Positions 1-5,976 of a DNA stretch of 6,984 nucleotides are shown in pieces; position 1 is the stretch's first letter; each line of letters begins with the position of its first letter. The DNA is from an uncultured Clostridia bacterium (lineage in GTDB: Bacteria > Bacillota > Clostridia > Monoglobales > Firm-18), in assembly GCA_937914775.1 (NCBI GenBank), contig CALDNB010000185.1:1-6984 (forward strand). Reading direction: 5' to 3'. Under the pieces are notes generated by a model, which was not told where the DNA came from, made no database searches, and saw nothing but the letters and a program-made list of their open reading frames with translations. Made by a program: the position numbers and the translations under genes.

Positions 1-32
1 CTTTTATCGGAAAATAAAAAATCATTAATAGA

Positions 33-260
33 TTAATTATGCAATATTTTCGCCCGTTTGTCAATTAAAACCGAGCCTTTTGATGCCTTATTGTGTTCGT
101 GATAACTTGTAAGGGGCGTGTCTATTTTATAATGACTTAGTAATTTAATTGTTTGTCGGGTATCTTCTGCAGCAATCAAAGACACGTTACTTAACGTTTC
201 AACAGCACGGTAAGTAATATCAGAAAGATTGCCTATAGGGGTACCAACAATATAAAGCAT
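33..260 (-). pseudogene. rsmI: 5' fragment of 16S rRNA (cytidine(1402)-2'-O)-methyltransferase, truncated
   Basis: RsmI uses S-adenosylmethionine to 2'-O-methylate C1402 in the decoding centre of 16S rRNA. The first 68 residues match the family well: GTPIGNL at 6-12, AAEDTR at 30-35 and TSYHEHN at 51-57. The family is usually about 270-285 aa; this frame stops at 75 aa, before the SDAGTP motif. The last seven residues do not look like RsmI. In another frame, positions 57-40 encode TGENIA, which resembles the family segment just before LVSDAGTP, and a stop follows at once. I infer a small deletion with frameshift after codon 68 and a second break near position 39. A strong terminator lies about 20 nt upstream of the start, so expression from the yebC promoter is unlikely. 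Identity of the fragment is secure. Its being a true pseudogene rather than a contig-edge error is less so. Confidence 0.8.
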
Positions 261-279
261 AATTCACACCACTTTTCTC

Positions 280-314
280 AAAAAAACAGGGTAAATTCAC
301 AGAATTCACCCTGT
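280..314 (-). terminator. Rho-independent terminator of yebC
   Basis: A 29-nt inverted repeat at 286-314 forms a 12-bp stem with one internal mismatch (A293/C307) and a 3-nt loop. The GC-rich arm is ACAGGGT paired with ACCCTGT. On the minus-strand transcript it is followed by a run of U (complement of the A tract 280-286). It begins 5 nt after the yebC stop codon, so it ends the yebC transcript and separates it from rsmI. There is no U tract on the opposite side, so it looks one-directional. Confidence 0.92.
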
Positions 315-319
315 ATAAA

Positions 320-1054
320 TTATTCGGTTGGATTTTCCCAGTTGTGCCATACATACTGAACATCATCACAATCTTCTAAATGTTCAATAAGTTTTTCCAT
401 CATAAGTATATCTTTTTCGTCAGTTAATGTAACTTCAGTCTGACCTATATATTGAATTTCTGCTTCAATAATGTCATAACCGAGTTTTTCAATAGCATCA
501 CGGACTGCAGAAAAATCAGCAGGAGAAGTTGTTATTTCAAAACATTCTGTACCCATATCAACATCATCAGCACCTGCATCAAGAGCGTCCATCATTAATT
601 TTTCTTCATCAATATCACCTGTGTTTTCAATTACAATAACACCTTTTTGGTCAAACATAAACATAACGCAACCACTTGTGCCAAGATTTCCGCCAAATTT
701 ATCAAAATAATGGCGCATATCAGCAGCAGTTCTGTTTCTGTTATCAGTTAATGCTTCAACAATTACGGCGATACCTTTAGGACCGTAGCCTTCATATATT
801 ATTTCTTCGTAGTTGTCAGCATTTGTGTCCCCTGCCGCCTTTTTAATGCTGCGCATAATTGTATCGTTAGGCATATTGTTTGATTTTGCCTTAGCAATCG
901 CATCTTTTAATTTTGCGTTTGTATCAGGGTCAGGTCCTCCTGCCTTAACTGCAACGGCAAGTTCTCGCCCGATTTTAGTAAATATTTTGCCTCTCTGAGC
1001 GTCATTTGCACCTTTTTTTCTTTTTATAGTAGCCCATTTACTGTGTCCTGACAT
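320..1054 (-). CDS. yebC: YebC/PmpR (TACO1) family protein
   Basis: This is a full-length 244-aa member of the YebC family, which normally runs about 240-250 aa. Family landmarks are the N-terminal MSGHSKW (1-7) with the basic helix KRKKGANDAQRGKIF (11-25), YEGYGPKG (87-94), DNRNRT (104-109), GGNLGTSG (121-128) and DVQYVWHN near the C terminus (231-238). YebC proteins are cytoplasmic. They were described as DNA-binding transcriptional regulators, and more recent work links the family, including mitochondrial TACO1, to ribosome function at stalling proline-rich sequences; which role applies here cannot be seen. The start at 1054 is fixed by the conserved MSGHSKW. The ribosome binding site is weak (AAGGGA about 12 nt upstream). 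The gene has its own consensus promoter and terminator, so it appears to be a stand-alone host gene next to the prophage. Confidence 0.97.
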   Translation of the reverse strand: MSGHSKWATIKRKKGANDAQRGKIFTKIGRELAVAVKAGGPDPDTNAKLKDAIAKAKSNNMPNDTIMRSIKKAAGDTNADNYEEIIYEGYGPKGIAVIVEALTDNRNRTAADMRHYFDKFGGNLGTSGCVMFMFDQKGVIVIENTGDIDEEKLMMDALDAGADDVDMGTECFEITTSPADFSAVRDAIEKLGYDIIEAEIQYIGQTEVTLTDEKDILMMEKLIEHLEDCDDVQYVWHNWENPTE

Positions 1055-1073
1055 TATTTATAACATTCCCTTC

Positions 1074-1092
1074 AACTAAATTAACTTTAGTT
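1074..1092 (-). promoter_or_regulatory. Inverted repeat over the yebC transcription start
   Basis: A perfect 7-bp inverted repeat with a 5-nt spacer (AACTAAA, TTAAC, TTTAGTT) begins directly downstream of the -10 box and should span the transcription start. Its position suits an operator or a 5' transcript hairpin. The stem is AT-rich and could have arisen by chance in such sequence, so the function is only a suggestion. Confidence 0.35.
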
Positions 1093-1121
1093 ATTATAAC
1101 AGTTTAATGGACTTTTGTCAA
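1093..1121 (-). promoter_or_regulatory. Sigma-A promoter of yebC
   Basis: Read on the minus strand, TTGACA (1121-1116) is followed after exactly 17 nt by TATAAT (1098-1093). Both boxes match the vegetative sigma-A consensus perfectly at optimal spacing. Transcription should start near 1086, giving a leader of about 32 nt before the yebC ATG. The -35 box starts only 3 nt after the stop codon of the upstream phage gene. Confidence 0.93.
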
Positions 1122-1124
1122 CAT

Positions 1125-1976
1125 TTATAACTTGCTGTATATTTTTGCAGTCTGTGCTTTTCTGTACTCAATATTTGCCTTAGCCTGTTCAATATCAAGT
1201 TCACCTAATATCAGTTTAAGATATTCCTGATGTGTAAGATACTGAAGTTCAATTCCCGCTTTTTCTATTTCTTGATTTGTTTTGATGTTCTTAAGTTCAT
1301 TATTAATTTCAGTCTGATTTGTTTTTCTGTACTGGTCTGCCGCATTGATGTTTTTGTCGTATTTTTGCAGTTCAATGTCAATTTCTCTTTGCTTTTCCTG
1401 CTCTTCAATATCGTACTGATTTAATTTGACATCATACATTTTGAGCAACTTGTTGTAAGCCCTTTCAGACAATTCAGGAATAATATCTGCTACTTTCTGT
1501 GCTGTGGCATTTCCTGACTGGGCAACTGCTGCAGTTGCCCAACTGTTGTTTCTGCCACCTGTCATTGAGGTTAAATCAGAATATATTTTATTTTTCTGTG
1601 CATTTCCTTCACGAATCGCCGCGTCTTTGTATGATTTAAATGCCACATCATTTTCAGGATCATATTTGAAGTTCTTAAGATTATCAGCAAGACTATACAG
1701 TTCCTCCTTGTACGGATTTTTTCTCCGCTTTATTTTACTTATGTTTCTATAGTTTTGTTTAGCAGCATAATCATAAGGGTTTGCACCATACGCTGACTGG
1801 TATCTCAAATCATCATAACTGTACCGATCATCATCTATACCGTATTTCTCTCGCAGCGCCTCATTTTCCTCATGAAATTTTCCGTCTGCATCCTGGTTAT
1901 TTTCATTTTTCAACTTATTGTTTCTGTAAATATCGTAGTCTTCTGCTGTCATTACTTCCCAAGGTTTGTAAGCCAT
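1125..1976 (-). CDS. Phage coiled-coil protein, possible internal virion (ejection) protein
   Basis: This 283-aa protein is charged and soluble, with no signal peptide or membrane segment. The N-terminal third (1-95) is polar and tyrosine-rich. The middle holds a segment that I recognise from phage proteins of gut Firmicutes: FKYDPEND (103-110), then REG (122-124), TGGRNNS (139-145), an alanine/serine-rich stretch and IPELSERAY (166-174). Residues about 175-275 are rich in Glu, Lys, Gln and Asn with heptad-like spacing and should be a long helix or coiled coil. It is the last gene of the late operon, after the nozzle-like gene. Internal or ejection proteins often sit there in short-tailed phages, so that role is an inference. 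The ribosome binding site AAAGGGTGG precedes the ATG by 4 nt. A tail-fibre accessory or scaffold function is possible. Confidence 0.75.
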   Translation of the reverse strand: MAYKPWEVMTAEDYDIYRNNKLKNENNQDADGKFHEENEALREKYGIDDDRYSYDDLRYQSAYGANPYDYAAKQNYRNISKIKRRKNPYKEELYSLADNLKNFKYDPENDVAFKSYKDAAIREGNAQKNKIYSDLTSMTGGRNNSWATAAVAQSGNATAQKVADIIPELSERAYNKLLKMYDVKLNQYDIEEQEKQREIDIELQKYDKNINAADQYRKTNQTEINNELKNIKTNQEIEKAGIELQYLTHQEYLKLILGELDIEQAKANIEYRKAQTAKIYSKL

Positions 1977-1995
1977 AAAACCACCCTTTCTAGTA

Positions 1996-2226
1996 TTATT
2001 TTGTTAAGTATTTTTCAAGCACACCGTCAAGGTTTTTACACTGAGTTACAGAAAAATCAATAGATTTGATATTATCACTGTCTAAATTTAACAGAGTGTC
2101 CTGTAATACTTTTTGCCATACCACTAACTCTTCCGTCAACTGCAATACAACTTCAGCAAGCTCGTTAACATTTGAGCAAGTTTTAATTCTTGAATATATA
2201 CCGTTGTCAAATTTTAAATTATCCAT
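1996..2226 (-). CDS. Small phage protein of unknown function
   Basis: This 76-aa acidic helical protein has AAGGAG 6 nt before its ATG, and that site directly follows the stop codon of the nozzle-like gene, so the two are probably translated together. Residues about 20-45 form a likely amphipathic helix (LTEEL at 30-34), followed by NLDSDNI (47-53). Short phage proteins and N termini of tail fibres in Firmicutes phages often carry a similar helix followed by an NLD-x-x-N motif. This suggests, weakly, a small coiled-coil assembly or fibre-attachment protein. It sits between the nozzle-like and putative ejection genes. The real function is unknown. Confidence 0.75.
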   Translation of the reverse strand: MDNLKFDNGIYSRIKTCSNVNELAEVVLQLTEELVVWQKVLQDTLLNLDSDNIKSIDFSVTQCKNLDGVLEKYLTK

Positions 2227-2236
2227 AATTTACTCC

Positions 2237-4120
2237 TTAATAAGTAATTAACCCCGTTTTACTGTTGTTTCTTTGTTTCATCACGATTGTTCCCGACACA
2301 CTGTTTACACGGCAATACCCGGTACCTTTTATCATTAGTGAAAAACTATTACATTTTTTTATTTTGAGTTTTAGTTTTAAGTCAGTACTTTCAGTCGAAG
2401 TATATGTAGCAATTCTGTCAAAACTGCCATTGTCATATTTAACATAGACATCAATCTTAGCCGTACTTTCCATAAACACACCAAGATATAAGTTTCTTAT
2501 GATTTTTTTGCTCTTTATATCAAAATCAAATGACTTTGTCTGATATTCCCACTCAACGATTTCATTGCCGCTGCCAAATTGTATAATATCTCCAGATTTA
2601 GTAAGGGCGTATACAATATTATCGTAATTTGTCATATCAACTGCATCAATGCTATCTTCCATACACCAAAGACCTGTATTGGTATCAAAAACCATAAGCC
2701 TCTTCTCTTCGCCGTCATCAATCGATATATAGTAGTTTCTGCCATCGGTTGATGCAACTCCACTTACATATTGTTTAAACAACGTATCAATTTTTTCTGA
2801 AATCTTAACAGGTACATTACCCGCATACCTATATACGCCATCAAATCCCAGCCAGTAAAGTACGTTGTTTACTTCAACCATACTTCTCTGGTCAATACAA
2901 CCAGTTTTTGCAGAAAGCGTCGTTCTGTATGGTGGCTTATTTCCGTAACATTCATAAAGCAGATATTTTTTTGTAAGTAATACATAACTTTTATATTTAT
3001 AAACGCCGGTAAAATCGCCTAATGAATATAATTCTTCCGCATAGGCACCGGTTGTTTTAGGACTGCCGTCCTCGTCAACAAAATCTGTCCAGTTGGCGTA
3101 GTTGCCTAAAGACGACGCATAAATGTTGTTTTTACTTACTCCAAAAACCCTGTTGTTGTCCATACACGCAAATTCAATATGAGGGCAGGAATTTGGTGCA
3201 GGATAATTACTACTTGTAACCCACACTTTAAAATCTTTATTACTAAGTATGTTGTTAACTTCCGTCTTGCATTTTTTTGCATTATCGTTCAAAAATTGTC
3301 CGTAATAGTAAACTACAATGTCTGCCGTAATTTTCGAAGCATTAGAAAATGATACTTCATCGCCGAATTTACATAGTTTTGCATCACCGACCTGAGCACC
3401 TGCATCATTTACACGGTAAACTATCAATCTTAAATTATAACGGTCAAAATCATAGTCTCCGTATGTGGTAAGATTTTCAGGAATTCCGGTAGCATTAAAA
3501 GTTACAGACCCGTACAAGGGATTGCCGTCATCATCAAGTTTAGGAGTACCGTCTTCGTTTTCAAGGGGCGGAAGATTTAGAATTCTTGATGAATTTGACT
3601 TTAAATAAATTGCGTACCCTGTAATGTCTTTGTTCTTTTTGGCATTTTCAATTTTGCTGGTACTCATAATATATCTGTCCTCATCATTTTCCGTCTCCAA
3701 AAAACCTGTTTCCAAATACTCAGTAACAGTTGATAAAGTGCCGTCTGTTAAATTGTATTTTGAATTAGAGGGGTAAAACAATATCTCTTTGTTACTGAAA
3801 TTAACTACTGATGAAACATTGCCAACATCACCTTTGCTTACAAAATCATCATTTTCATTTACGTACAACTGCCCATCACTTATATAAGAAAGACTATCAC
3901 CGCAAAATAAAATTTTCTGTGGATTATTAATGCCGCTTTTTATAACTTCTCTTGACTTTCTTGGAAACAGGTATGAACCGTTGCAGTTGATGTTCTTCAT
4001 AGATACACTTTCACCGTTTTTTGCAAGTTCAGGTGTAGTATTCAACCCGTACCATCTGTCAATTTTAAATTCGTACATATTATTACTTATTAACCTGTCG
4101 TTTTTAAAAGGAATAGACAT
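2237..4120 (-). CDS. Phage tail nozzle/stabilisation-like protein
   Basis: This 627-aa protein is the largest product here. It is built mostly of short beta strands and turns, as expected for a beta-propeller-like tail protein. The N terminus (17-60) has FKIDRWYGLNTT followed by MKNINCNGSYLFPRKS, the usual opening of this phage family. DNNRVFGVSKNNIYASSLG (321-339) with NWTDF (343-347) closely resembles a segment of proteins annotated as stabilisation proteins or tail nozzles in Firmicutes podoviruses. Further strands follow at LYWLGFDGVYRYAGNVPVKIS (421-441). In the P22 and T7 groups the comparable proteins (gp10, gp12) close the head and form the tail tip below the connector ring. It follows a connector-like gene, which agrees. 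The start is supported by AGGAGG 6 nt upstream, which overlaps the stop of the preceding gene. An acidic DG-P-rich loop at 188-204 may be a lineage insertion. Confidence 0.82.
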   Translation of the reverse strand: MSIPFKNDRLISNNMYEFKIDRWYGLNTTPELAKNGESVSMKNINCNGSYLFPRKSREVIKSGINNPQKILFCGDSLSYISDGQLYVNENDDFVSKGDVGNVSSVVNFSNKEILFYPSNSKYNLTDGTLSTVTEYLETGFLETENDEDRYIMSTSKIENAKKNKDITGYAIYLKSNSSRILNLPPLENEDGTPKLDDDGNPLYGSVTFNATGIPENLTTYGDYDFDRYNLRLIVYRVNDAGAQVGDAKLCKFGDEVSFSNASKITADIVVYYYGQFLNDNAKKCKTEVNNILSNKDFKVWVTSSNYPAPNSCPHIEFACMDNNRVFGVSKNNIYASSLGNYANWTDFVDEDGSPKTTGAYAEELYSLGDFTGVYKYKSYVLLTKKYLLYECYGNKPPYRTTLSAKTGCIDQRSMVEVNNVLYWLGFDGVYRYAGNVPVKISEKIDTLFKQYVSGVASTDGRNYYISIDDGEEKRLMVFDTNTGLWCMEDSIDAVDMTNYDNIVYALTKSGDIIQFGSGNEIVEWEYQTKSFDFDIKSKKIIRNLYLGVFMESTAKIDVYVKYDNGSFDRIATYTSTESTDLKLKLKIKKCNSFSLMIKGTGYCRVNSVSGTIVMKQRNNSKTGLITY

Positions 4121-4130
4121 ACAACACCTC

Positions 4131-4655
4131 CTAATAATGATTTATAATCTCTTTGCTTACATATGAATTTTTTCTTTTACATAGTGCAACATATTTATTC
4201 CATTCAGTCAGTGCTGACTGTGCAGTGGTAGAATCATAACTTTTACAAATCTGATATACAATGTAGTAAGGAATTGCAAAATGAGTTGATTTGTCAACTT
4301 CAAACTGATATTCCTCAGGAGTACTTCCATCAATATCGTCAGGTGTTTTAACGTAAAATATGTCGAACTCGCCTTCATCGTCAATAAATAGTTCTTTGCC
4401 TATCAATTCATAGTTAATAGGCTGGTTAGACAAGTGCCTTTTAACACGGTACAGTTCTTTAAAATCGTCAGGCATTGTGTACTTAAAATTACCTTTTTCT
4501 TTTTTAATTGAAATTACTGAAATTATATTAAAACATAAGTTTCCAATTATTTTTTGAGCCTGGTCGGCCAGTAAAACAAACTCGTTGTAAGTATAATCGT
4601 CTTTGTCAATATCCCCGATTATACAGGCCTTGTCAATAGCGTCTCTAAGCGTCAT
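4131..4655 (-). CDS. Phage head-tail connector-like protein, copy B
   Basis: This 174-aa protein is clearly related to the 174-aa product of 5060-5584. Shared features are MT-x-x-x-AI at the start, FNI at 42-44, the G-x-FDI-x-Y block at 95-101, a Y-x-FEV then TH-x-AIP-x-Y block at 116-131, and EWN at 151-153; by eye the C-terminal halves are about 40% identical. Helical ends around a beta core and the place just before the nozzle-like gene suit a connector or tail-adaptor ring subunit, analogous to P22 gp4 or T7 gp11; this is inference from position and size. Its ATG overlaps the holin TGA (ATGA), and GGAGG lies 7 nt upstream inside the holin gene, so translation is probably coupled. It has no membrane segment. 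Confidence 0.72.
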   Translation of the reverse strand: MTLRDAIDKACIIGDIDKDDYTYNEFVLLADQAQKIIGNLCFNIISVISIKKEKGNFKYTMPDDFKELYRVKRHLSNQPINYELIGKELFIDDEGEFDIFYVKTPDDIDGSTPEEYQFEVDKSTHFAIPYYIVYQICKSYDSTTAQSALTEWNKYVALCKRKNSYVSKEIINHY

Positions 4656-5053
4656 ACCTTTTCCTCCCTGATTTGCAGTAATACATCTTTTAACTTTTGT
4701 GGCAACGGAACACCTATGTTACCCAAATTTTCAAGTATAGATACGCTTTCGTTGGCAATGTAAAACGAAACAGTAAAATCCCTTATGGATTCCAGTCCTG
4801 TAAATATACCAAACATAGTTGCTACAGCAACAACTAAAAATATGCATACTTTTTTTATGATACCGACGAACCCTGTTCTGCTTGATAATGTTTTTTTGCA
4901 AAGAGCAGATAACACGCCTGATATGTAATCAATCACAACAAGGGTTAATAAACAAATAAAAAGCACATCAAAACCGCCCAAAAAATAACTTAGCCACGAC
5001 ATAATTACACTAGCCGATAATTTCAGATATAAAATAATTTTTCCCATAGACAT
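4652..5053 (-). CDS. Phage holin (toxin secretion/phage lysis holin family)
   Basis: Holins of this family assemble in the cytoplasmic membrane and open it so that endolysin reaches the wall. The 133-aa product has hydrophobic stretches at about 6-25, 28-50 and 69-87, and a weaker one near 95-115. Family signatures are IDYISGVLSAL (41-51), SSRTGFVGIIKK (57-68), and NESVSILENLG (101-111) followed by the short charged tail LPQKL. Length and layout match the phage_holin_4 type. AAGGA (5061-5057) lies only 3 nt before the first ATG but 9 nt before the in-frame ATG at 5047, so translation may begin at Met3 (131 aa). The site overlaps the stop of the upstream connector-like gene, and its own stop overlaps the next start. 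Position between two connector-like genes, without an adjacent endolysin, is odd. Confidence 0.88.
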   Translation of the reverse strand: MSMGKIILYLKLSASVIMSWLSYFLGGFDVLFICLLTLVVIDYISGVLSALCKKTLSSRTGFVGIIKKVCIFLVVAVATMFGIFTGLESIRDFTVSFYIANESVSILENLGNIGVPLPQKLKDVLLQIREEKV

Positions 5054-5059
5054 TCTTCC

Positions 5060-5584
5060 TTATAAATAATATTTATTGTATTCCTTTTTGGAATTTTGAT
5101 ATGACTTAGCAATACAATTTAAAGAATTCCATTCGTAAAAACAGTTGTCAGCAACAGTTGGGTCAGTTGCAATTTTAGAAGCAATATAAAATGGTATTGC
5201 ACCGTGTGTTTTGATATTTACTTCAAAGGAATAGTCGTCGTCAGTAGATAAATCAATCGTTTTTGGTAATACATTGTAATAAATGTCAAACTGACCGTAA
5301 TCCTCAATAATTATTTCAGAATTATCAGTTACTGTGTGTTTTATGGGCAAAGCAGACCCTCTTCTTATAATACGCCCAAAACCCGCGTTTTCATCTGGAA
5401 GCACTACCTTTAAAGGCTTCGAGTCATTTTTACAAACCATAACCCGTTTTTTTATGTTAAAAGTATTAAGTGCAATTTCTTTTTGTGCAATATCAGCATA
5501 GTGTAAAAGAAGCACTTTCGGGACTGTACCCGTCTTTATTTTTGCATAAGAATATGCAATTTCAATTGCTTGATTAATTGTCAT
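5060..5584 (-). CDS. Phage head-tail connector-like protein, copy A
   Basis: This 174-aa protein opens with a helical region (about 3-40). It continues with a beta-rich middle, including IIIEDYGQFDIYYN (91-104), then YSFEV (118-122), THGAIPFYIASKI (126-138) and a C-terminal helix with EWNSLN (151-156). The same block order occurs in the protein of 4131-4655, so the two are paralogues. Size, helix-beta-helix pattern and place after the capsid genes suggest a ring protein that joins the portal vertex to the tail. I recognise no exact named family from sequence alone. AGGAG 7 nt before the ATG fixes the start. It is the first gene after the hairpin at 5608-5630, so it may be expressed less than the capsid genes. 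Confidence 0.72.
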   Translation of the reverse strand: MTINQAIEIAYSYAKIKTGTVPKVLLLHYADIAQKEIALNTFNIKKRVMVCKNDSKPLKVVLPDENAGFGRIIRRGSALPIKHTVTDNSEIIIEDYGQFDIYYNVLPKTIDLSTDDDYSFEVNIKTHGAIPFYIASKIATDPTVADNCFYEWNSLNCIAKSYQNSKKEYNKYYL

Positions 5585-5607
5585 ATTAAAACTCCTTTTT
5601 AAATAAT

Positions 5608-5630
5608 AAGGGCGGTTATTAGCCGCCCTT
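5608..5630 (-). terminator. Hairpin after decoration gene, possible attenuating terminator
   Basis: A perfect 8-bp GC-rich stem (AAGGGCGG/CCGCCCTT) with a 7-nt loop begins 4 nt after the stop codon of the decoration-like gene. On the minus-strand transcript it is followed by AUUAUUU, an imperfect U tract. It lies inside the late operon, so partial termination or protection of the capsid mRNA 3' end is more likely than full termination. The next gene starts 23 nt downstream with its own ribosome binding site. Confidence 0.7.
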
Positions 5631-5634
5631 TGTA

Positions 5635-5961
5635 TTATAATGCAATTACATTAAGCGTTGTTGTTCCTCCGCTTATTTCTATTGTAACGTGTCCTGTGGT
5701 CAAATCTTTAAATCTCATACTGTCCAAAGGACCTAAAACTACTGTGTTTCCTGCATTAACAGTTACAACCAAGTCACCAATTGAACTTCTCATTCCGTTA
5801 CCTGCTTTAACTGTAACCTCAGCCGCCTCAGAATCATGCGTATTTGCAATAATTATTGCTGTTTTTTCATCAACTGTATTATAATCAAATGACTGTACAG
5901 CACTTCCGCCTTCAATCACACATACTACAGCATCATCTCTTTTTGCTTTATTTACTGTCAT
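5635..5961 (-). CDS. Small capsid decoration-like protein
   Basis: This 108-aa protein has no long helices and alternates short beta strands with Gly/Asn turns, for example TAIIIANT (34-41), AEVTVKAGNG (47-56), GDLVVTVNAGNTVVLGPLDS (62-81) and HVTIEISGGTTTLNV (91-105). This is the pattern of an Ig-like or jelly-roll sandwich. Firmicutes phages commonly encode such a 100-110-aa protein, with a KAGNG turn and an LDS-x-RFK segment (LDSMRFKD, 79-86 here), directly after the major capsid gene, where it is taken to decorate or stabilise the head. Here it follows the capsid gene by 15 nt, with GGAGGAG before its ATG, and a hairpin follows its stop. No enzyme motif is visible. The role is inferred from fold pattern and position. 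Confidence 0.78.
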   Translation of the reverse strand: MTVNKAKRDDAVVCVIEGGSAVQSFDYNTVDEKTAIIIANTHDSEAAEVTVKAGNGMRSSIGDLVVTVNAGNTVVLGPLDSMRFKDLTTGHVTIEISGGTTTLNVIAL

Positions 5962-5976
5962 TATTTACTCCTCCAA

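Noticed and set aside
1..39. Terminal repeat of an insertion sequence next to the rsmI break
   Set aside because: The AT-rich sequence shows no recognisable transposase or clear terminal inverted repeat, and too little sequence is available.
813..998. Plus-strand open frames opposite yebC and the phage genes (such as 813-998, 1230-1424, 1504-1752, 1872-2063, 2066-2251, 3930-4166, 5630-5884, 6266-6454)
   Set aside because: Each lies antisense to a well-supported minus-strand gene. Their products are hydrophobic or low-complexity as expected from reversed codons, and none belongs to a recognisable family.
1055..1124. A phage attachment core or tRNA target
   Set aside because: No tRNA is present and the other prophage end is outside the window, so no direct repeat can be tested.
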